Shown here: piece after piece, positions 1-8,995 of the stretch
How positions within the stretch are numbered: the first letter of the stretch is position 1
How the letters are laid out: each line of letters opens with the position of its first letter
NCBI GenBank assembly: GCA_046293075.1
Contig: JBKBPL010000002.1
Span: 1-64,000, forward strand
Length of the DNA: 64,000 bases
Source: Ga0077530 sp046293075
GTDB lineage: Bacteria > Pseudomonadota > Alphaproteobacteria > Rhizobiales > Hyphomicrobiaceae
Direction of reading: 5' to 3'
Notes under the pieces: model-generated
What the model was told of the DNA's origin: nothing
Databases searched by the model: none
What the model saw: the letters and a program-made list of their open reading frames with translations, nothing else
Translations under genes and position numbers: made by a program

Positions 1-681
1 CGTGAGGCCTCGGGTCAACTTCGTTGCGTCCTCCGCCGGCGTGAGGTCGCAGCCGTCATGGCGATGCGCCACGATCAGCGCGGGCACGGAGATCGCGGAG
101 AGCTTCATGCTGGCAACGCCGTGCGGGGGGCTGCCAGCGATATCCCAGCCCGGTTTTGAGCGCGTGACGGTTGACGTCAGTACGACGCCACTGATGCTCT
201 TGAGGGCAATGCTGCCACCGGCGGCAGAGAACGTCCCCATGCTCGTGCCGACCAGCCAGACAGGCACATTGGCCTGCTTCTTGAGATAGTCGACGACGGC
301 ACCGATGTCGTTCGCGTGCGCACGGCCCATACGGAAGACGGCATTCATGCCGCGCGGGCCCTGCTTGTCGGATGGGGCATCAACGACCGCGACCATGAGG
401 CCCTGGCGCGCGAAGCTGTCTCGCGTGCGGACCAGAAAGTTCTGCGCCCCCCAGGCCATTGCTGCGGGGCCCTTGAGGCCGAGCGCGCCGTGGCCGCCTG
501 CGAACAGGACCACCGCTGCCACGGGCTTCTGCGGCTTGATCAGGATGAACGCCTGCGTCACGCCGCGGGGCGTACGCAGCGAAAGGAGGGTTGCGTCCTG
601 GGGCGTGGCCGAGCCCGCAAAAAGAGCCAGCACGATGCCTGGCGTCAAGGCGCAAAGGACGAGACGCAGCATGGTGTTCAT
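1..681 (-). CDS. Secreted alpha/beta hydrolase (3' part missing)
   Basis: The reading frame is open for 227 codons from an ATG at 681 and runs off the left edge of the window. The N-terminus is hydrophobic (MLRLVLCALTPGIVLALFAG), a likely signal peptide. A glycine-rich GGHGALGL segment at about residue 57 resembles an oxyanion-hole loop, and GTSMG at about residue 143 is a nucleophile elbow with Ser. A later HRHDGCD segment could supply the catalytic Asp. These are features of alpha/beta-fold serine hydrolases that work outside the cytoplasm. The substrate cannot be told. It is divergent from ada with 182 bp between the starts. Confidence 0.75.
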   Translation of the reverse strand, partial: MNTMLRLVLCALTPGIVLALFAGSATPQDATLLSLRTPRGVTQAFILIKPQKPVAAVVLFAGGHGALGLKGPAAMAWGAQNFLVRTRDSFARQGLMVAVVDAPSDKQGPRGMNAVFRMGRAHANDIGAVVDYLKKQANVPVWLVGTSMGTFSAAGGSIALKSISGVVLTSTVTRSKPGWDIAGSPPHGVASMKLSAISVPALIVAHRHDGCDLTPAEDATKLTRGLT

Positions 682-863
682 TCTGCAGAACCGAGCAACA
701 AAAGCATCCCCAATGTTAATTGGTGGGGAAAGTGGCCGGCAGTCAACCTTACGCGGATCTGGCGGGCAGCGAAGAGCGGCCCGCACGGCGGGACGGGGAT
801 TATTCGAATTTGAAAGCAAGGATCGGAGTGCGGAAGCGACGGAACAGGCCTATCGTCCAGGTC

Positions 864-1973
864 ATGGAAGCGAGAAAGAACACGAATGTGGCGCGCAGGA
901 TCAGTCGGCCGAGTCCCCGGCAACTGTCCCTTCGCGACTTGGAGGGTCTCCATGCCGCCGTGGCGGCGCGGGACAAGTCCTGCGACGGCCTATTCGTCTA
1001 TTCGGTGGCGACAACCGGCATCTACTGTCGGCCCTCCTGTCCGTCGCGCCGCGCGCGGCGCGAAAACATGGCGTTCCATGCCTCGTGCGCGGCGGCAGAG
1101 GCGGCCGGCTTCCGCCCGTGCAAGCGTTGCAAGCCCGGTGCGCCGTCGCTGGAGGTGGAGCACGCGCGCAAGGTGTCTGAGGCCTGCCGGCGGATCGAAG
1201 AGGCTGAAGAGCCGCCGGCACTGGCGGAGCTCGCAAGCACTGTCGGGCTCAGCCCGTATCACTTCCATAGGGTCTTCAAGGCCATCACGGGCGTGACGCC
1301 CAAGGCCTATGCCAGCGCACATCGCCAGAAGCGCCTGCGCGATAGCCTCAAAAGGAGCGCCAGCGTGACAGAAGCCATCCATGAGGCCGGGTTCAATTCC
1401 AGCGGCCGTTTCTATGCCGATGTCGGCGAGGTTCTGGGGATGACACCGACGGCCTTCCGCGCGGGCGGCAAGGATATGCACTTGCGCTTTGCGATCGGCA
1501 CATGCTCGCTCGGCGCGATCCTGGTCGCGGCGAGCACCAAGGGGATCGCGGCGATCCTGCTCGGCGACGAGCCCGAGGCGCTGGTGCACGACCTCGAGAG
1601 GCGCTTTCCAAACGCAGCCCTGGTTGGCGGCGACCGAGATTTCGAGGAAATCCTGGCTAAGGCGATCGTGCTCATCGAAAGACCCGGCGCCCGGCACGAC
1701 CTACCGCTCGACGTGCGCGGCACTGCCTTCCAGCATCGTGTGTGGCAGGCCTTGCGCAAGATTCCGGCCGGCACGACGGTCACCTACACGGAGCTCGCGC
1801 GCCGGATCGGACTGCCGAAGGCTGCGCGCGCGGTCGCGGCTGCGTGCGCGGCGAACCGCATTGCTGTTGCCATCCCGTGCCACCGGGTGGTGCGGAATGA
1901 TGGCGGACTCGCCGGCTACCGCTGGGGCGTCGAACGCAAAAGGAAGCTCCTCGCGCGGGAGGCTGGATCGTGA
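864..1973 (+). CDS. ada: Ada: alkylation-response regulator and O6-methylguanine/phosphotriester-DNA methyltransferase
   Basis: The 369-residue protein has the full Ada architecture. An N-terminal zinc domain has Cys55, Cys59, Cys86 and Cys89, the first being the phosphotriester methyl acceptor by analogy with E. coli Cys38. An AraC-type helix-turn-helix follows (about 95-190), and the C-terminus is an O6-alkylguanine transferase domain with the IPCHRV active site (Cys339). In the family, methyl transfer to the N-terminal Cys turns Ada into an activator of repair genes. An in-frame TTG at 720 would give a longer protein, but those residues look non-coding, so the ATG at 864 is preferred. The stop overlaps the start of the next gene. 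Confidence 0.93.
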   Translation: MEARKNTNVARRISRPSPRQLSLRDLEGLHAAVAARDKSCDGLFVYSVATTGIYCRPSCPSRRARRENMAFHASCAAAEAAGFRPCKRCKPGAPSLEVEHARKVSEACRRIEEAEEPPALAELASTVGLSPYHFHRVFKAITGVTPKAYASAHRQKRLRDSLKRSASVTEAIHEAGFNSSGRFYADVGEVLGMTPTAFRAGGKDMHLRFAIGTCSLGAILVAASTKGIAAILLGDEPEALVHDLERRFPNAALVGGDRDFEEILAKAIVLIERPGARHDLPLDVRGTAFQHRVWQALRKIPAGTTVTYTELARRIGLPKAARAVAAACAANRIAVAIPCHRVVRNDGGLAGYRWGVERKRKLLAREAGS

Positions 1974-2698
1974 GCATGTCGGCGACGTCGAGGCGCATCG
2001 TGGCTGACGCAATCGCGATTGATTGGGCGAGCGTTGGCGAGAGCCTCGATGCGCGCGGCTTCGCGATCCTCCCGCAACTGTTCGCGCCGGAGCAGTGCAG
2101 CGCCGTGGCAGCGATGTATTCCGAGGATCATCGCTTCAGGAGCCATATCCATATGGCGCGGCACGGCTTCGGGCGGGGTGAATACAAGTACTTCGCCTAT
2201 CCTCTGCCCGAGACGGTCGGCCGACTGCGGGCGGCGCTCTATCCGCCGCTCGCGGAGATCGCCAACCGTTGGAATGCGGCTATGGGCATCGACGCGCGCT
2301 TTCCGGCCGATCATGCGGCTTTCCTCGCTCGCTGCCATGCCGCCGGACAGACCAGGCCGACGCCGCTGCTGTTGCAGTACGTCGCGGGTGACTACAACTG
2401 TCTCCACCAGGATCTCTACGGCGCACAGGTCTTCCCGCTCCAGGCCGCGATCCTGCTCTCGGCGCCAGGCGTCGATTTCACCGGCGGCGAGTTCGTCATC
2501 ACGGAACAGCGGCCGCGGATGCAGACGCGGGCAGCGGTTGCGCCATTGGGCCGGGGCGATGCGGTGATCTTTGCGGTGCATCAACGGCCGGTGCGCGGCA
2601 CACGTGGCAGCTATCGCGTCAATCTCCGGCATGGCGTGAGCGAGATCCTGAGCGGGCGCCGCCACACGCTCGGGCTTATCTTCCATGATGCGGCATGA
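1970..2698 (+). CDS. 2OG-Fe(II) oxygenase of the COG3826 type
   Basis: This 242-residue protein resembles a family of prolyl-4-hydroxylase-fold oxygenases (COG3826) that use 2-oxoglutarate and Fe(II). The metal-binding H-x-D is in NCLHQDLYG (about residue 145), followed by FTGGEF and by SYRVNLRHGVSEI. The C-terminal RRHTLGLIFHDA probably carries the distal His and the Arg for 2-oxoglutarate. The GTG start at 1970 overlaps the ada stop (GTGA), and GGGAGG seven bases upstream supports it over the ATG at 1976. Translational coupling to ada suggests a role in the alkylation response. It is not AlkB by motif, and its substrate is unknown. Confidence 0.82.
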   Translation: MSMSATSRRIVADAIAIDWASVGESLDARGFAILPQLFAPEQCSAVAAMYSEDHRFRSHIHMARHGFGRGEYKYFAYPLPETVGRLRAALYPPLAEIANRWNAAMGIDARFPADHAAFLARCHAAGQTRPTPLLLQYVAGDYNCLHQDLYGAQVFPLQAAILLSAPGVDFTGGEFVITEQRPRMQTRAAVAPLGRGDAVIFAVHQRPVRGTRGSYRVNLRHGVSEILSGRRHTLGLIFHDAA

Positions 2699-2707
2699 GG
2701 CGCGGTC

Positions 2708-3925
2708 CTACTTCTTGGCGCTGCCGTAGTTGAGCAGTCCGGAATTGTTCTTCGGGGGGTGTGCGGCAAGGCCGGCTTCGTTCGGCTCCGTGCCCCAGCC
2801 GGGACGATCCGGCACAATGAGATGGCCGTTCTCAAACTCGGGGACGTGCGTGAACAACTCGTGATCCCACGCGAGGCGATCGATATCCGTCTCCATGATG
2901 CGCAGGTTCGGCACGCAGGCCGAGAAGTGCGCGTTCATCATTGTACAGAGGTGGCCGTAGAAATTGTGCGGCGCGACGTTCACCTCGTGTGCCTCCGCGA
3001 GGGTTGCGATCTTCATCGACTGCCAGACGCCGTTCCACGGGGTGTCGATGATCGCCACGTCCATGGCCTGCTCGCGGAAGTATGGCAGGAACTCGCGGAT
3101 GCCGAGCAGCGTCTCGCACGATGAGATCGGGTGCGGGCTCTGCCGACGGATGTAGCCGAGCGCTTCGGGGCTGTAGCTGTCGATCTCGATCCAGAACATG
3201 TCGAGGTCGGCGATCTCGCGCAGGATCTTCAGGTAGCCCTCTGTCTTGGCGTTGAAGTTGAGATCGAGCAGGATGTCCACGTCGGGGCCGACGCCGTCGC
3301 GGAGCGCCTCGAGATGCATGCGCAGATTGCGCAGGACATTGCGCTCGACATTGAGGTCGGGCTGATTGGGCGAGCCGAAGCCCGGCCGCCAGCCTTTCGG
3401 GTTCTTCTGGCCGTCGTAGACGAAGATGTTGGTCTTGCAGGCCGTGAAGCCCTTCTCGCGCACCTCACGGCCGAGACTCTTCACGCCGTCGAGATCGGTG
3501 ATGGCGGGTTTGTAGTGGGTCGGATGATTGATCCGCCATGTGGCGCAGTGCGACCAGTACACGCGGATCCGGTCGCGCACCCTGCCGCCCAGCAGCTCAT
3601 AGCAGGGTACGCCAAGGCTTTTCGCCTTGGCATCGAGCAGCGCGTTCTCGATCGCACCGAGCGCGAGTGCCACGACACCGCCCGCTGCCGGCCGCGTGAT
3701 GGCATAAAGCTCGTGATAGATCCGCTCGTGGTCATGGGCATTCTGGCCGATGACGCGGGGGGCTAAGCGCTGGATGGCGGCGCTGAGGCCGGGTGCGCCG
3801 AAGCCTTCGTCGAACTCGCTCCAGCCGACGATGCCGGTCTCCGTCGTGATCTTGACGAAGTGATAATTGCGCCATCCGGCATCGCAGGAGAGCATCTCGA
3901 GCTTCGCGACCTTCATGGCGGCCAT
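2708..3925 (-). CDS. Mandelate racemase/muconate lactonizing enzyme family protein
   Basis: A 405-residue member of the enolase superfamily, which abstracts a proton next to a carboxylate with Mg2+ bound in a TIM barrel. The capping domain is at about 1-125. The barrel has a Lys in TACKTNIF and metal ligands in LLDLNFNAK (Asp), FWIEIDS (Glu) and SSCETLLG (Glu), with a catalytic His candidate in VAPHNFYG. Members are mostly sugar-acid dehydratases or racemases; the substrate is not evident here. The start ATG has GGAGG six bases upstream. It lies 73 bp after the SDR gene on the same strand, probably one operon. Confidence 0.85.
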   Translation of the reverse strand: MAAMKVAKLEMLSCDAGWRNYHFVKITTETGIVGWSEFDEGFGAPGLSAAIQRLAPRVIGQNAHDHERIYHELYAITRPAAGGVVALALGAIENALLDAKAKSLGVPCYELLGGRVRDRIRVYWSHCATWRINHPTHYKPAITDLDGVKSLGREVREKGFTACKTNIFVYDGQKNPKGWRPGFGSPNQPDLNVERNVLRNLRMHLEALRDGVGPDVDILLDLNFNAKTEGYLKILREIADLDMFWIEIDSYSPEALGYIRRQSPHPISSCETLLGIREFLPYFREQAMDVAIIDTPWNGVWQSMKIATLAEAHEVNVAPHNFYGHLCTMMNAHFSACVPNLRIMETDIDRLAWDHELFTHVPEFENGHLIVPDRPGWGTEPNEAGLAAHPPKNNSGLLNYGSAKK

Positions 3926-3998
3926 GGGCGTCCTCCGCTGTCTCGGTGCTTCTTTGATCTGAGCTTAGGCCAGAACTGCCGCCTTGAGCCATGCAGGT

Positions 3999-4811
3999 TC
4001 AGTCGAAGGCTTTGACCGGCGTGGTATTGCCGACAGTCCCGGCCATGGAGCCGGCATCAATCGAGAGGATGATCCCCGTGACCCAGCGCGCCTGCTCGGA
4101 GGCGAGATAGACGACGCCCTTGCCGATGTCCCAGCCCGTGCCTTCCGTCTGCAGGAGCGTGTTCATGCGCCGCGCCTTGCGCAACTCGGTCTCCATGCCG
4201 GCCGCGTAGACCATGGGCGTGTAGACGTAGCCCGGCGCAATGCAGTTGACGCGAATCCCCTCCGGTCCGTGATGGGCCGCCATGGAGCGGGTCATGTTCA
4301 CGACAGCGCCCTTGGAGGCGGAGTAGAAGAGGCTCGGATTTCCGCCCTTCAATCCGTCGATCGAAGAGATGTTGATGATCGATCCGCCGCCCTGTTTGCG
4401 CATCTCAGGGATGGCGTACTTGGCCATGAGCATCATCGAGGTGACATTGACGCGCATCGCCGCGTCCCAGGCATCCGCGTTGGTCTCGACCGCGTTGCCC
4501 ATCGGGCCGCCGATGCCGACGTTGTTGACGAGGATGTCGACGCGGCCCCACGTGTCGGCCACGGTTCTCACGGCCGCGGCGCACGAGGCCTGATCGGCGA
4601 CATTGGCGACGACCACCATGGACGTGCCGCCCTCGGCGTCGATCATCTCTTTCGTCGCGTCGCCCAGCTCCTTGGTCGCATCGAGAAGCGCCACCTTGCA
4701 GCCCTCGCGCGCGAGCAGGATCGCTGCGGCGCGCCCGTTGCCGATGCCCGGTGCGCGCGAGCCCGCGCCCGTCACGATCGCGACCTTATCCCTGAGCCCC
4801 ATTTCCGGCAT
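3999..4811 (-). CDS. SDR family NAD(P)-dependent oxidoreductase
   Basis: A classical short-chain dehydrogenase of 270 residues. It has a Rossmann nucleotide loop TGAGSRAPGIGNG near the N-terminus, NNVG at about 85, and a catalytic Ser in NISSIDG with Tyr-x3-Lys in FYSASKGA. The loop is longer than the usual TGxxxGIG. The ATG at 4811 is preferred because GGAGGAG sits six bases before it; an upstream ATG at 4826 overlaps that ribosome-binding site. With the downstream enolase-superfamily gene it may oxidise and dehydrate a hydroxy- or sugar acid, but this is inferred from adjacency only. Confidence 0.85.
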   Translation of the reverse strand: MPEMGLRDKVAIVTGAGSRAPGIGNGRAAAILLAREGCKVALLDATKELGDATKEMIDAEGGTSMVVVANVADQASCAAAVRTVADTWGRVDILVNNVGIGGPMGNAVETNADAWDAAMRVNVTSMMLMAKYAIPEMRKQGGGSIINISSIDGLKGGNPSLFYSASKGAVVNMTRSMAAHHGPEGIRVNCIAPGYVYTPMVYAAGMETELRKARRMNTLLQTEGTGWDIGKGVVYLASEQARWVTGIILSIDAGSMAGTVGNTTPVKAFD

Positions 4812-4926
4812 GTGCGTCTCCTCCACCCATCGCTTCTACAAGCTCAGACTGCACGGCTAGGGCGCCGCCAACAAGTCGGGGGCGATCGGGGAATTTCGCT
4901 TTCCTTCCGCCATCCATCCGGGATAT

Positions 4927-4944
4927 GTAATGGTATAACATAGC
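4927..4944 (+). promoter_or_regulatory. Zur-box-like palindrome upstream of the COG0523 GTPase
   Basis: The sequence GTAATGGTATAACATAGC matches 15 of 18 positions of the alphaproteobacterial zinc-uptake-regulator box as I remember it (GTAATGTTATAACATTAC). It includes the core ATG-n-TATA-n-CAT. It stands in a locally AT-rich stretch 35 bp before the preferred start at 4979. COG0523 GTPases are frequent Zur targets, so repression in zinc-replete cells is expected. Confidence 0.6.
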
Positions 4945-4978
4945 AGCGCTTATGAGCGACCAGGTGACGAGGGGTTAT

Positions 4979-6244
4979 ATGGATCAGGAGCTTGTGGAGC
5001 ATCTGAAACGTGGCGAGGCCGCGCCGGACCGGCGTTTGCCGGTCACTGTGCTGTCCGGCTTTCTGGGGGCCGGCAAGACGACGGTGCTCAATCACGTGCT
5101 GAACAATCGCCAGGGCCGCAAGGTCGCGGTCATCGTCAACGACATGAGCGAGGTGAACATTGATGCTGATCTCGTACGCGATGGCGGCGCCAACCTCTCA
5201 CGGACCGACGAGGCGCTCGTCGAGATGTCGAACGGCTGCATCTGCTGCACACTGCGCGACGATCTGCTCAAGGAGGTGCGCCGGCTCGCGGAGGAAGGGC
5301 GCTTCGACTACCTGCTGATCGAGTCGACAGGCATCTCCGAGCCGCTGCCAGTCGCGGCAACCTTCGATTTCCGCGACGAGAGCGGCGCGAGTCTCAGTGA
5401 CGTTGCGCGCCTCGATACGATGGTGACCGTGGTCGATGCGGCCAATCTGCTGAAGGACTATGCCTCGACGGATTTCCTGGCCGATCGCGGCCAGTCGCTC
5501 GGCGCGGGTGATGATCGCCCACTGGTCAATTTGCTGGTGGAGCAGATCGAGTTCGCCGATGTCGTCGTGCTTAACAAGCTCGATGTGGCCACGCCGCAGG
5601 AGATCGAGGGGGCACGCACGATCATCCGATCGCTCAATGCGAGTGCGCAAATCGTCGAGACGATCGAGGGACGCGCGCCGCTCGAAGAGATCCTGAATAC
5701 CGGTCGGTTCGAATTCGAGCAGGCCCATCGCCATCCGCTCTGGTTCAAGGAGCTCAACGGCTTCAAGGACCATGTCCCGGAGACGGAGACCTATGGCATC
5801 CGCAGCTTCGTCTACCGCGCGCGCGCACCGTTTGAGCCCGCGAAGCTGCACGCCTTCTTCAATCAGACTTGGCCGAACGTGGTGCGCGCGAAAGGCTTCT
5901 TCTGGGTGGCGACGCGGCCGGAATGGTGCGGCGAGGTGAGCATGGCCGGTGCCCTTGTGCGCCACAATGCGGCGGGCTTCTGGTGGGCGGCGGTGCCGAA
6001 GGCGCGCTGGCCGCAGGACCCGGATCATGTCGCGATGATCCGGCGACGCTGGAGCGAGCCGTTCGGCGACCGCAAGCAGGAGATCGTCTTCATCGGCACG
6101 CGCGACATGGATGAGCGCGCCATCAGGGCGGCACTCGATGCCTGTCTGCTGCCACTGCCGCGGTCGGGACGTGTTGATCCCAAGACCTGGCGGAAGCTTC
6201 CCGATCCGTTTCCGGCCTGGGGCAGGAGCGACGGAAATGCGTGA
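4979..6244 (+). CDS. COG0523/CobW-family GTPase, putative zinc metallochaperone
   Basis: A G3E-family P-loop GTPase of 421 residues. The Walker A motif GFLGAGKT is at about 27-34, the metal-binding CxCC (GCICCTLR) at 87-90, a Walker B-like LLIESTG follows, and the NKxD base-specificity motif is LNKLD at about 200. The C-terminal CobW_C domain contains several His and Trp residues. Zinc-responsive members help deliver metal to client proteins when zinc is scarce. An ATG at 4952 is also in frame, but it has no ribosome-binding site and lies eight bases after the Zur-like box; GAGGGG before 4979 makes the shorter start more likely. Transcript-start mapping would settle it. Confidence 0.88.
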   Translation: MDQELVEHLKRGEAAPDRRLPVTVLSGFLGAGKTTVLNHVLNNRQGRKVAVIVNDMSEVNIDADLVRDGGANLSRTDEALVEMSNGCICCTLRDDLLKEVRRLAEEGRFDYLLIESTGISEPLPVAATFDFRDESGASLSDVARLDTMVTVVDAANLLKDYASTDFLADRGQSLGAGDDRPLVNLLVEQIEFADVVVLNKLDVATPQEIEGARTIIRSLNASAQIVETIEGRAPLEEILNTGRFEFEQAHRHPLWFKELNGFKDHVPETETYGIRSFVYRARAPFEPAKLHAFFNQTWPNVVRAKGFFWVATRPEWCGEVSMAGALVRHNAAGFWWAAVPKARWPQDPDHVAMIRRRWSEPFGDRKQEIVFIGTRDMDERAIRAALDACLLPLPRSGRVDPKTWRKLPDPFPAWGRSDGNA

Positions 6245-6488
6245 GGACGAGGCGGCGGCAATCGCCGAGATTCACGAGCAGGATGTGGCGGAAGCGCGCG
6301 CGCTCCTGCAGGAGGCCATTAAGGCAGCCGGCGAGCGGTGGCTGCCGATGAACGCCATCGTCGACGCGATCGTGCGTGAAGTCGTGGTCCTGCAAGGGCG
6401 TGCGCCATGCGTGATACGGCCCGCTCCCTTGGGGCGGACAGATACCGCATGGCCTTCACTTGCCTGGCGCGCGGCAAAGCGCTCATAG
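6237..6488 (+). CDS. Small hypothetical protein, possibly frameshifted
   Basis: The 83-codon frame starts inside the end of the COG0523 gene (8-bp overlap) with AGGAG eight bases upstream, so translation is plausible. The first 55 residues look like a genuine acidic helical protein (AEIHEQDVAEARALLQEAIK). After about codon 58 the sequence turns Arg/Pro/Trp-rich and stops. Another frame then encodes a convincing helical ending (AEELETSGHVRELCDIL) that stops at 6594. This pattern suggests an intact protein of about 110 residues broken by frameshifts, or a sequencing error. No family recognised. Confidence 0.45.
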   Translation: MREDEAAAIAEIHEQDVAEARALLQEAIKAAGERWLPMNAIVDAIVREVVVLQGRAPCVIRPAPLGRTDTAWPSLAWRAAKRS

Positions 6489-6721
6489 GCACCGCGACCG
6501 CGTCATCGGGTCGGCCGAGGAACTGGAGACGTCCGGGCACGTGCGCGAGCTTTGCGATATCCTCGCAGGCTGTGTGCGTGTCTGCGGCGACTGAACGGCG
6601 CGAAGTCGCCGAAATGCCAAAGGATTGAAGCGTGCGCTTTCGGCGCCACGGCGGTGCTCACGCTTTCGCGATCAGGGGACTTCGTGCTTCCATTCCTGGC
6701 AAACCCGCCTAAATAGGCGCC

Positions 6722-8158
6722 ATGCCCATCCACAACCGAACGCTTCAGGCGGACGCCCTTCCCGCGCCCGGCCTCAGCCTCTGGCGCATGGAGCTGACCG
6801 ATACGGTCCGGCTCGCGACGCCTATTGCGCTGACGCAGCTCGGCCAGATCGGCATGATGACGACCGACCTCATGCTGCTTGGGCGGCTCGGCGCCGAGGT
6901 CGTGGCCGCGGCGGCACTCGCGCACACGGTGCTGTTTGCCGCCTTCACGCTCGGCATGGGGCTGGTCGCCGCCGTGGCGCCGCTCGCCGCGCAGGCTTTC
7001 GGCGCGCGTGATCCGCGTGGCGTCCGGCGGGCGCTGCGCGTCGGTTTGTGGGCCTCGGTGATGGCCGGCGTGCCGCTCACGGGCCTGCAATTCTGGGGCA
7101 CGGACATTCTCGAGGCACTGGGCCAGACGCCGGAGAATGCCGCGCTCGCGGGCCGCTATCTCATGGGCCTTGGCTGGTGCCTCATTCCGGCGTGGGTCTT
7201 CATGGCGATCCGCGGCTTCATGGGCGCGCTCAACCGGCCGGAGCCTGCGTTGTGGATCACGCTGGTGGCGATTCCCGCCAACCTCGTGCTCGCCTGGGCG
7301 CTCATCTATGGTGAGCTCGGGCTGCCGCGCCTCGACCTGCTCGGCGCCGGCATGGCGACGACGCTCGTGAATACCGGCATGTGTGCCGTGGCGCTTGTTG
7401 TGTGCGTTACGCGGCGGCCCTTCAAGAAGTATCGGGTCCTCGGGCGCTTCTGGCGCTTTGATGCGCCACGTTTCCGCAAGTTGCTCGTGGTCGGCGCGCC
7501 GATCTCGGGGGCGTATCTTTTGGAGTTCGGCGTGTTCGCCGCCGCCGCGCTGCTGATGGGCACGATCAGTACGTCGGCGCTCGCCGCGCACCAGATCGCG
7601 CTGCAGATCGCGGCCGTGCTCTTCATGGTGCCGTTCGGCATATCGATCGCGGCGACGGTGCGCGTCGGGCATGCCGTTGGCCGGCGCGATCCGGCCGCCT
7701 CGCGGCGTGCAGGCTTTGCAGCGCTGGCGCTCGGCGCGATCTTCATGGCCGCGATGACGAGCGTTGTCGCCTTGGCGCGTGATGTGCTTCCCATACTGTT
7801 TCTCGGGCGCCCGAGCGCGGAGACGGCGGCGACTTTCGAGCTGACGGCGATGCTGCTGCTGGTTGGCCTGTTCTTCTTCATTGCGGACGGCTTGCAGACC
7901 GTCGCGGCCGGAGCGCTCAGAGGTCTCAACGACACGCGTGTGCCGCTGCTGTTCGCGACGCTCAGCTTCTGGGTGATCGGTTTTTCGGGCTGCTGGTGGC
8001 TCGGCTTCCGGGTGGACTTCGGCGCCGTCGGCGTATGGATTGGACTGACCATCGGCCTCATTGTCTATGCCGTGCTGCTGGTGTCGCGTTTCCACGTCCT
8101 CACCGCGCGAGGCCATATGCCGGAGGTCGGCGAGAGCGTGAGCGCCGCGCCGCACTGA
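6722..8158 (+). CDS. MATE family multidrug efflux transporter
   Basis: This 478-residue polytopic inner-membrane protein has the two-lobed pattern of multidrug and toxic compound extrusion (NorM-type) exporters, with about 12 membrane segments. Segments such as RLATPIALTQLGQIGMMTTD near the N-terminus and AAHQIALQIAAVLFMVPFGI in the second half are typical of the family. Members export cationic drugs and dyes in exchange for H+ or Na+. It stands alone, with nothing in its neighbourhood pointing to a substrate. The exact start is supported only by the onset of homology-like sequence. Confidence 0.9.
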   Translation: MPIHNRTLQADALPAPGLSLWRMELTDTVRLATPIALTQLGQIGMMTTDLMLLGRLGAEVVAAAALAHTVLFAAFTLGMGLVAAVAPLAAQAFGARDPRGVRRALRVGLWASVMAGVPLTGLQFWGTDILEALGQTPENAALAGRYLMGLGWCLIPAWVFMAIRGFMGALNRPEPALWITLVAIPANLVLAWALIYGELGLPRLDLLGAGMATTLVNTGMCAVALVVCVTRRPFKKYRVLGRFWRFDAPRFRKLLVVGAPISGAYLLEFGVFAAAALLMGTISTSALAAHQIALQIAAVLFMVPFGISIAATVRVGHAVGRRDPAASRRAGFAALALGAIFMAAMTSVVALARDVLPILFLGRPSAETAATFELTAMLLLVGLFFFIADGLQTVAAGALRGLNDTRVPLLFATLSFWVIGFSGCWWLGFRVDFGAVGVWIGLTIGLIVYAVLLVSRFHVLTARGHMPEVGESVSAAPH

Positions 8159-8242
8159 GGGGCGCGGGCTGGCGTCCTTGCTGTTCGCGAACTAACATCC
8201 CGCAGCACCATGGGCGGGAGAGCGAAGCAAGGAGGAAGCGCA

Positions 8243-8989
8243 ATGACATACCGCGGCATGACCGTGGAGCTCATAAAGCTCAAGGGTGACAAGGGCGATC
8301 CGATTTCGGCCTATGTGGCGCGCCCCTCGGGGCCGGGGCCATTCCCCGGTGTCGTGCTGGTGCACCATCTTCCCGGATGGAGCGAGTTCTACATCGAGAT
8401 GACGCGCAAGTTCGCCCACTACGGCTACATCGCCATCTGTGCGAACCTCTACGAGCGCAACGGCCAGGGCGATCCCGATGACGTCGCAGCCAAGGTGCGC
8501 GCGGAAGGGGGCGTGCCGGACGCGCAGGTGGTCGGCGATACCGAGGCTGCCGTGAAATGGGTGCGCGCGCAGCCCGGCCGCAATGGCAAGGTCGGTGTCT
8601 TCGGGTCCTGCTCCGGCGGGCGGCACGCCTACCTTTATGCTTGTCAGCGCAAGGATGTGGATGCCTGCGTCGACCTGTGGGGTGGCCGGGTCGTGATGGC
8701 CAAAGAGGAGCTCAACGAAAAGACACCGGTCGCGCCGATCGATCTCACCAAGGATCTGTGCTGCCCGCTGCTCGGCATCTTCGGCAACGAGGACCGCGCG
8801 CCGAGCCCAGAGCAGGTGGACCAGCACGAGGCCGCGCTCAAGAAGCACGGCAAGGTCTACGAGTTCTATCGCTACGACGGCGCCGGTCACGGCATCTTCT
8901 ATTATCACCGGCCGCTCTATCGCGTGGATCAGGCCCTCGATGGCTGGAAGAAGGTCTTCGCGTTCTTCGGCAAGCACCTCGCGAGGTAA
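8243..8989 (+). CDS. Dienelactone hydrolase family protein
   Basis: A 248-residue cytoplasmic alpha/beta hydrolase. The nucleophile elbow is FGSCSGG with Cys123 in place of Ser, as in dienelactone hydrolases. The acid is probably in GNEDRAPS and the His in GAGHGIFYY. Dienelactone hydrolases open lactones formed in chlorocatechol breakdown, but most genomic homologues have unknown substrates. A perfect AAGGAGG lies seven bases before the ATG at 8243, which overrides a longer in-frame start at 8210. The next small gene begins six bases after the stop, so the two are probably co-transcribed. Confidence 0.88.
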   Translation: MTYRGMTVELIKLKGDKGDPISAYVARPSGPGPFPGVVLVHHLPGWSEFYIEMTRKFAHYGYIAICANLYERNGQGDPDDVAAKVRAEGGVPDAQVVGDTEAAVKWVRAQPGRNGKVGVFGSCSGGRHAYLYACQRKDVDACVDLWGGRVVMAKEELNEKTPVAPIDLTKDLCCPLLGIFGNEDRAPSPEQVDQHEAALKKHGKVYEFYRYDGAGHGIFYYHRPLYRVDQALDGWKKVFAFFGKHLAR

Positions 8990-8995
8990 CGGATC

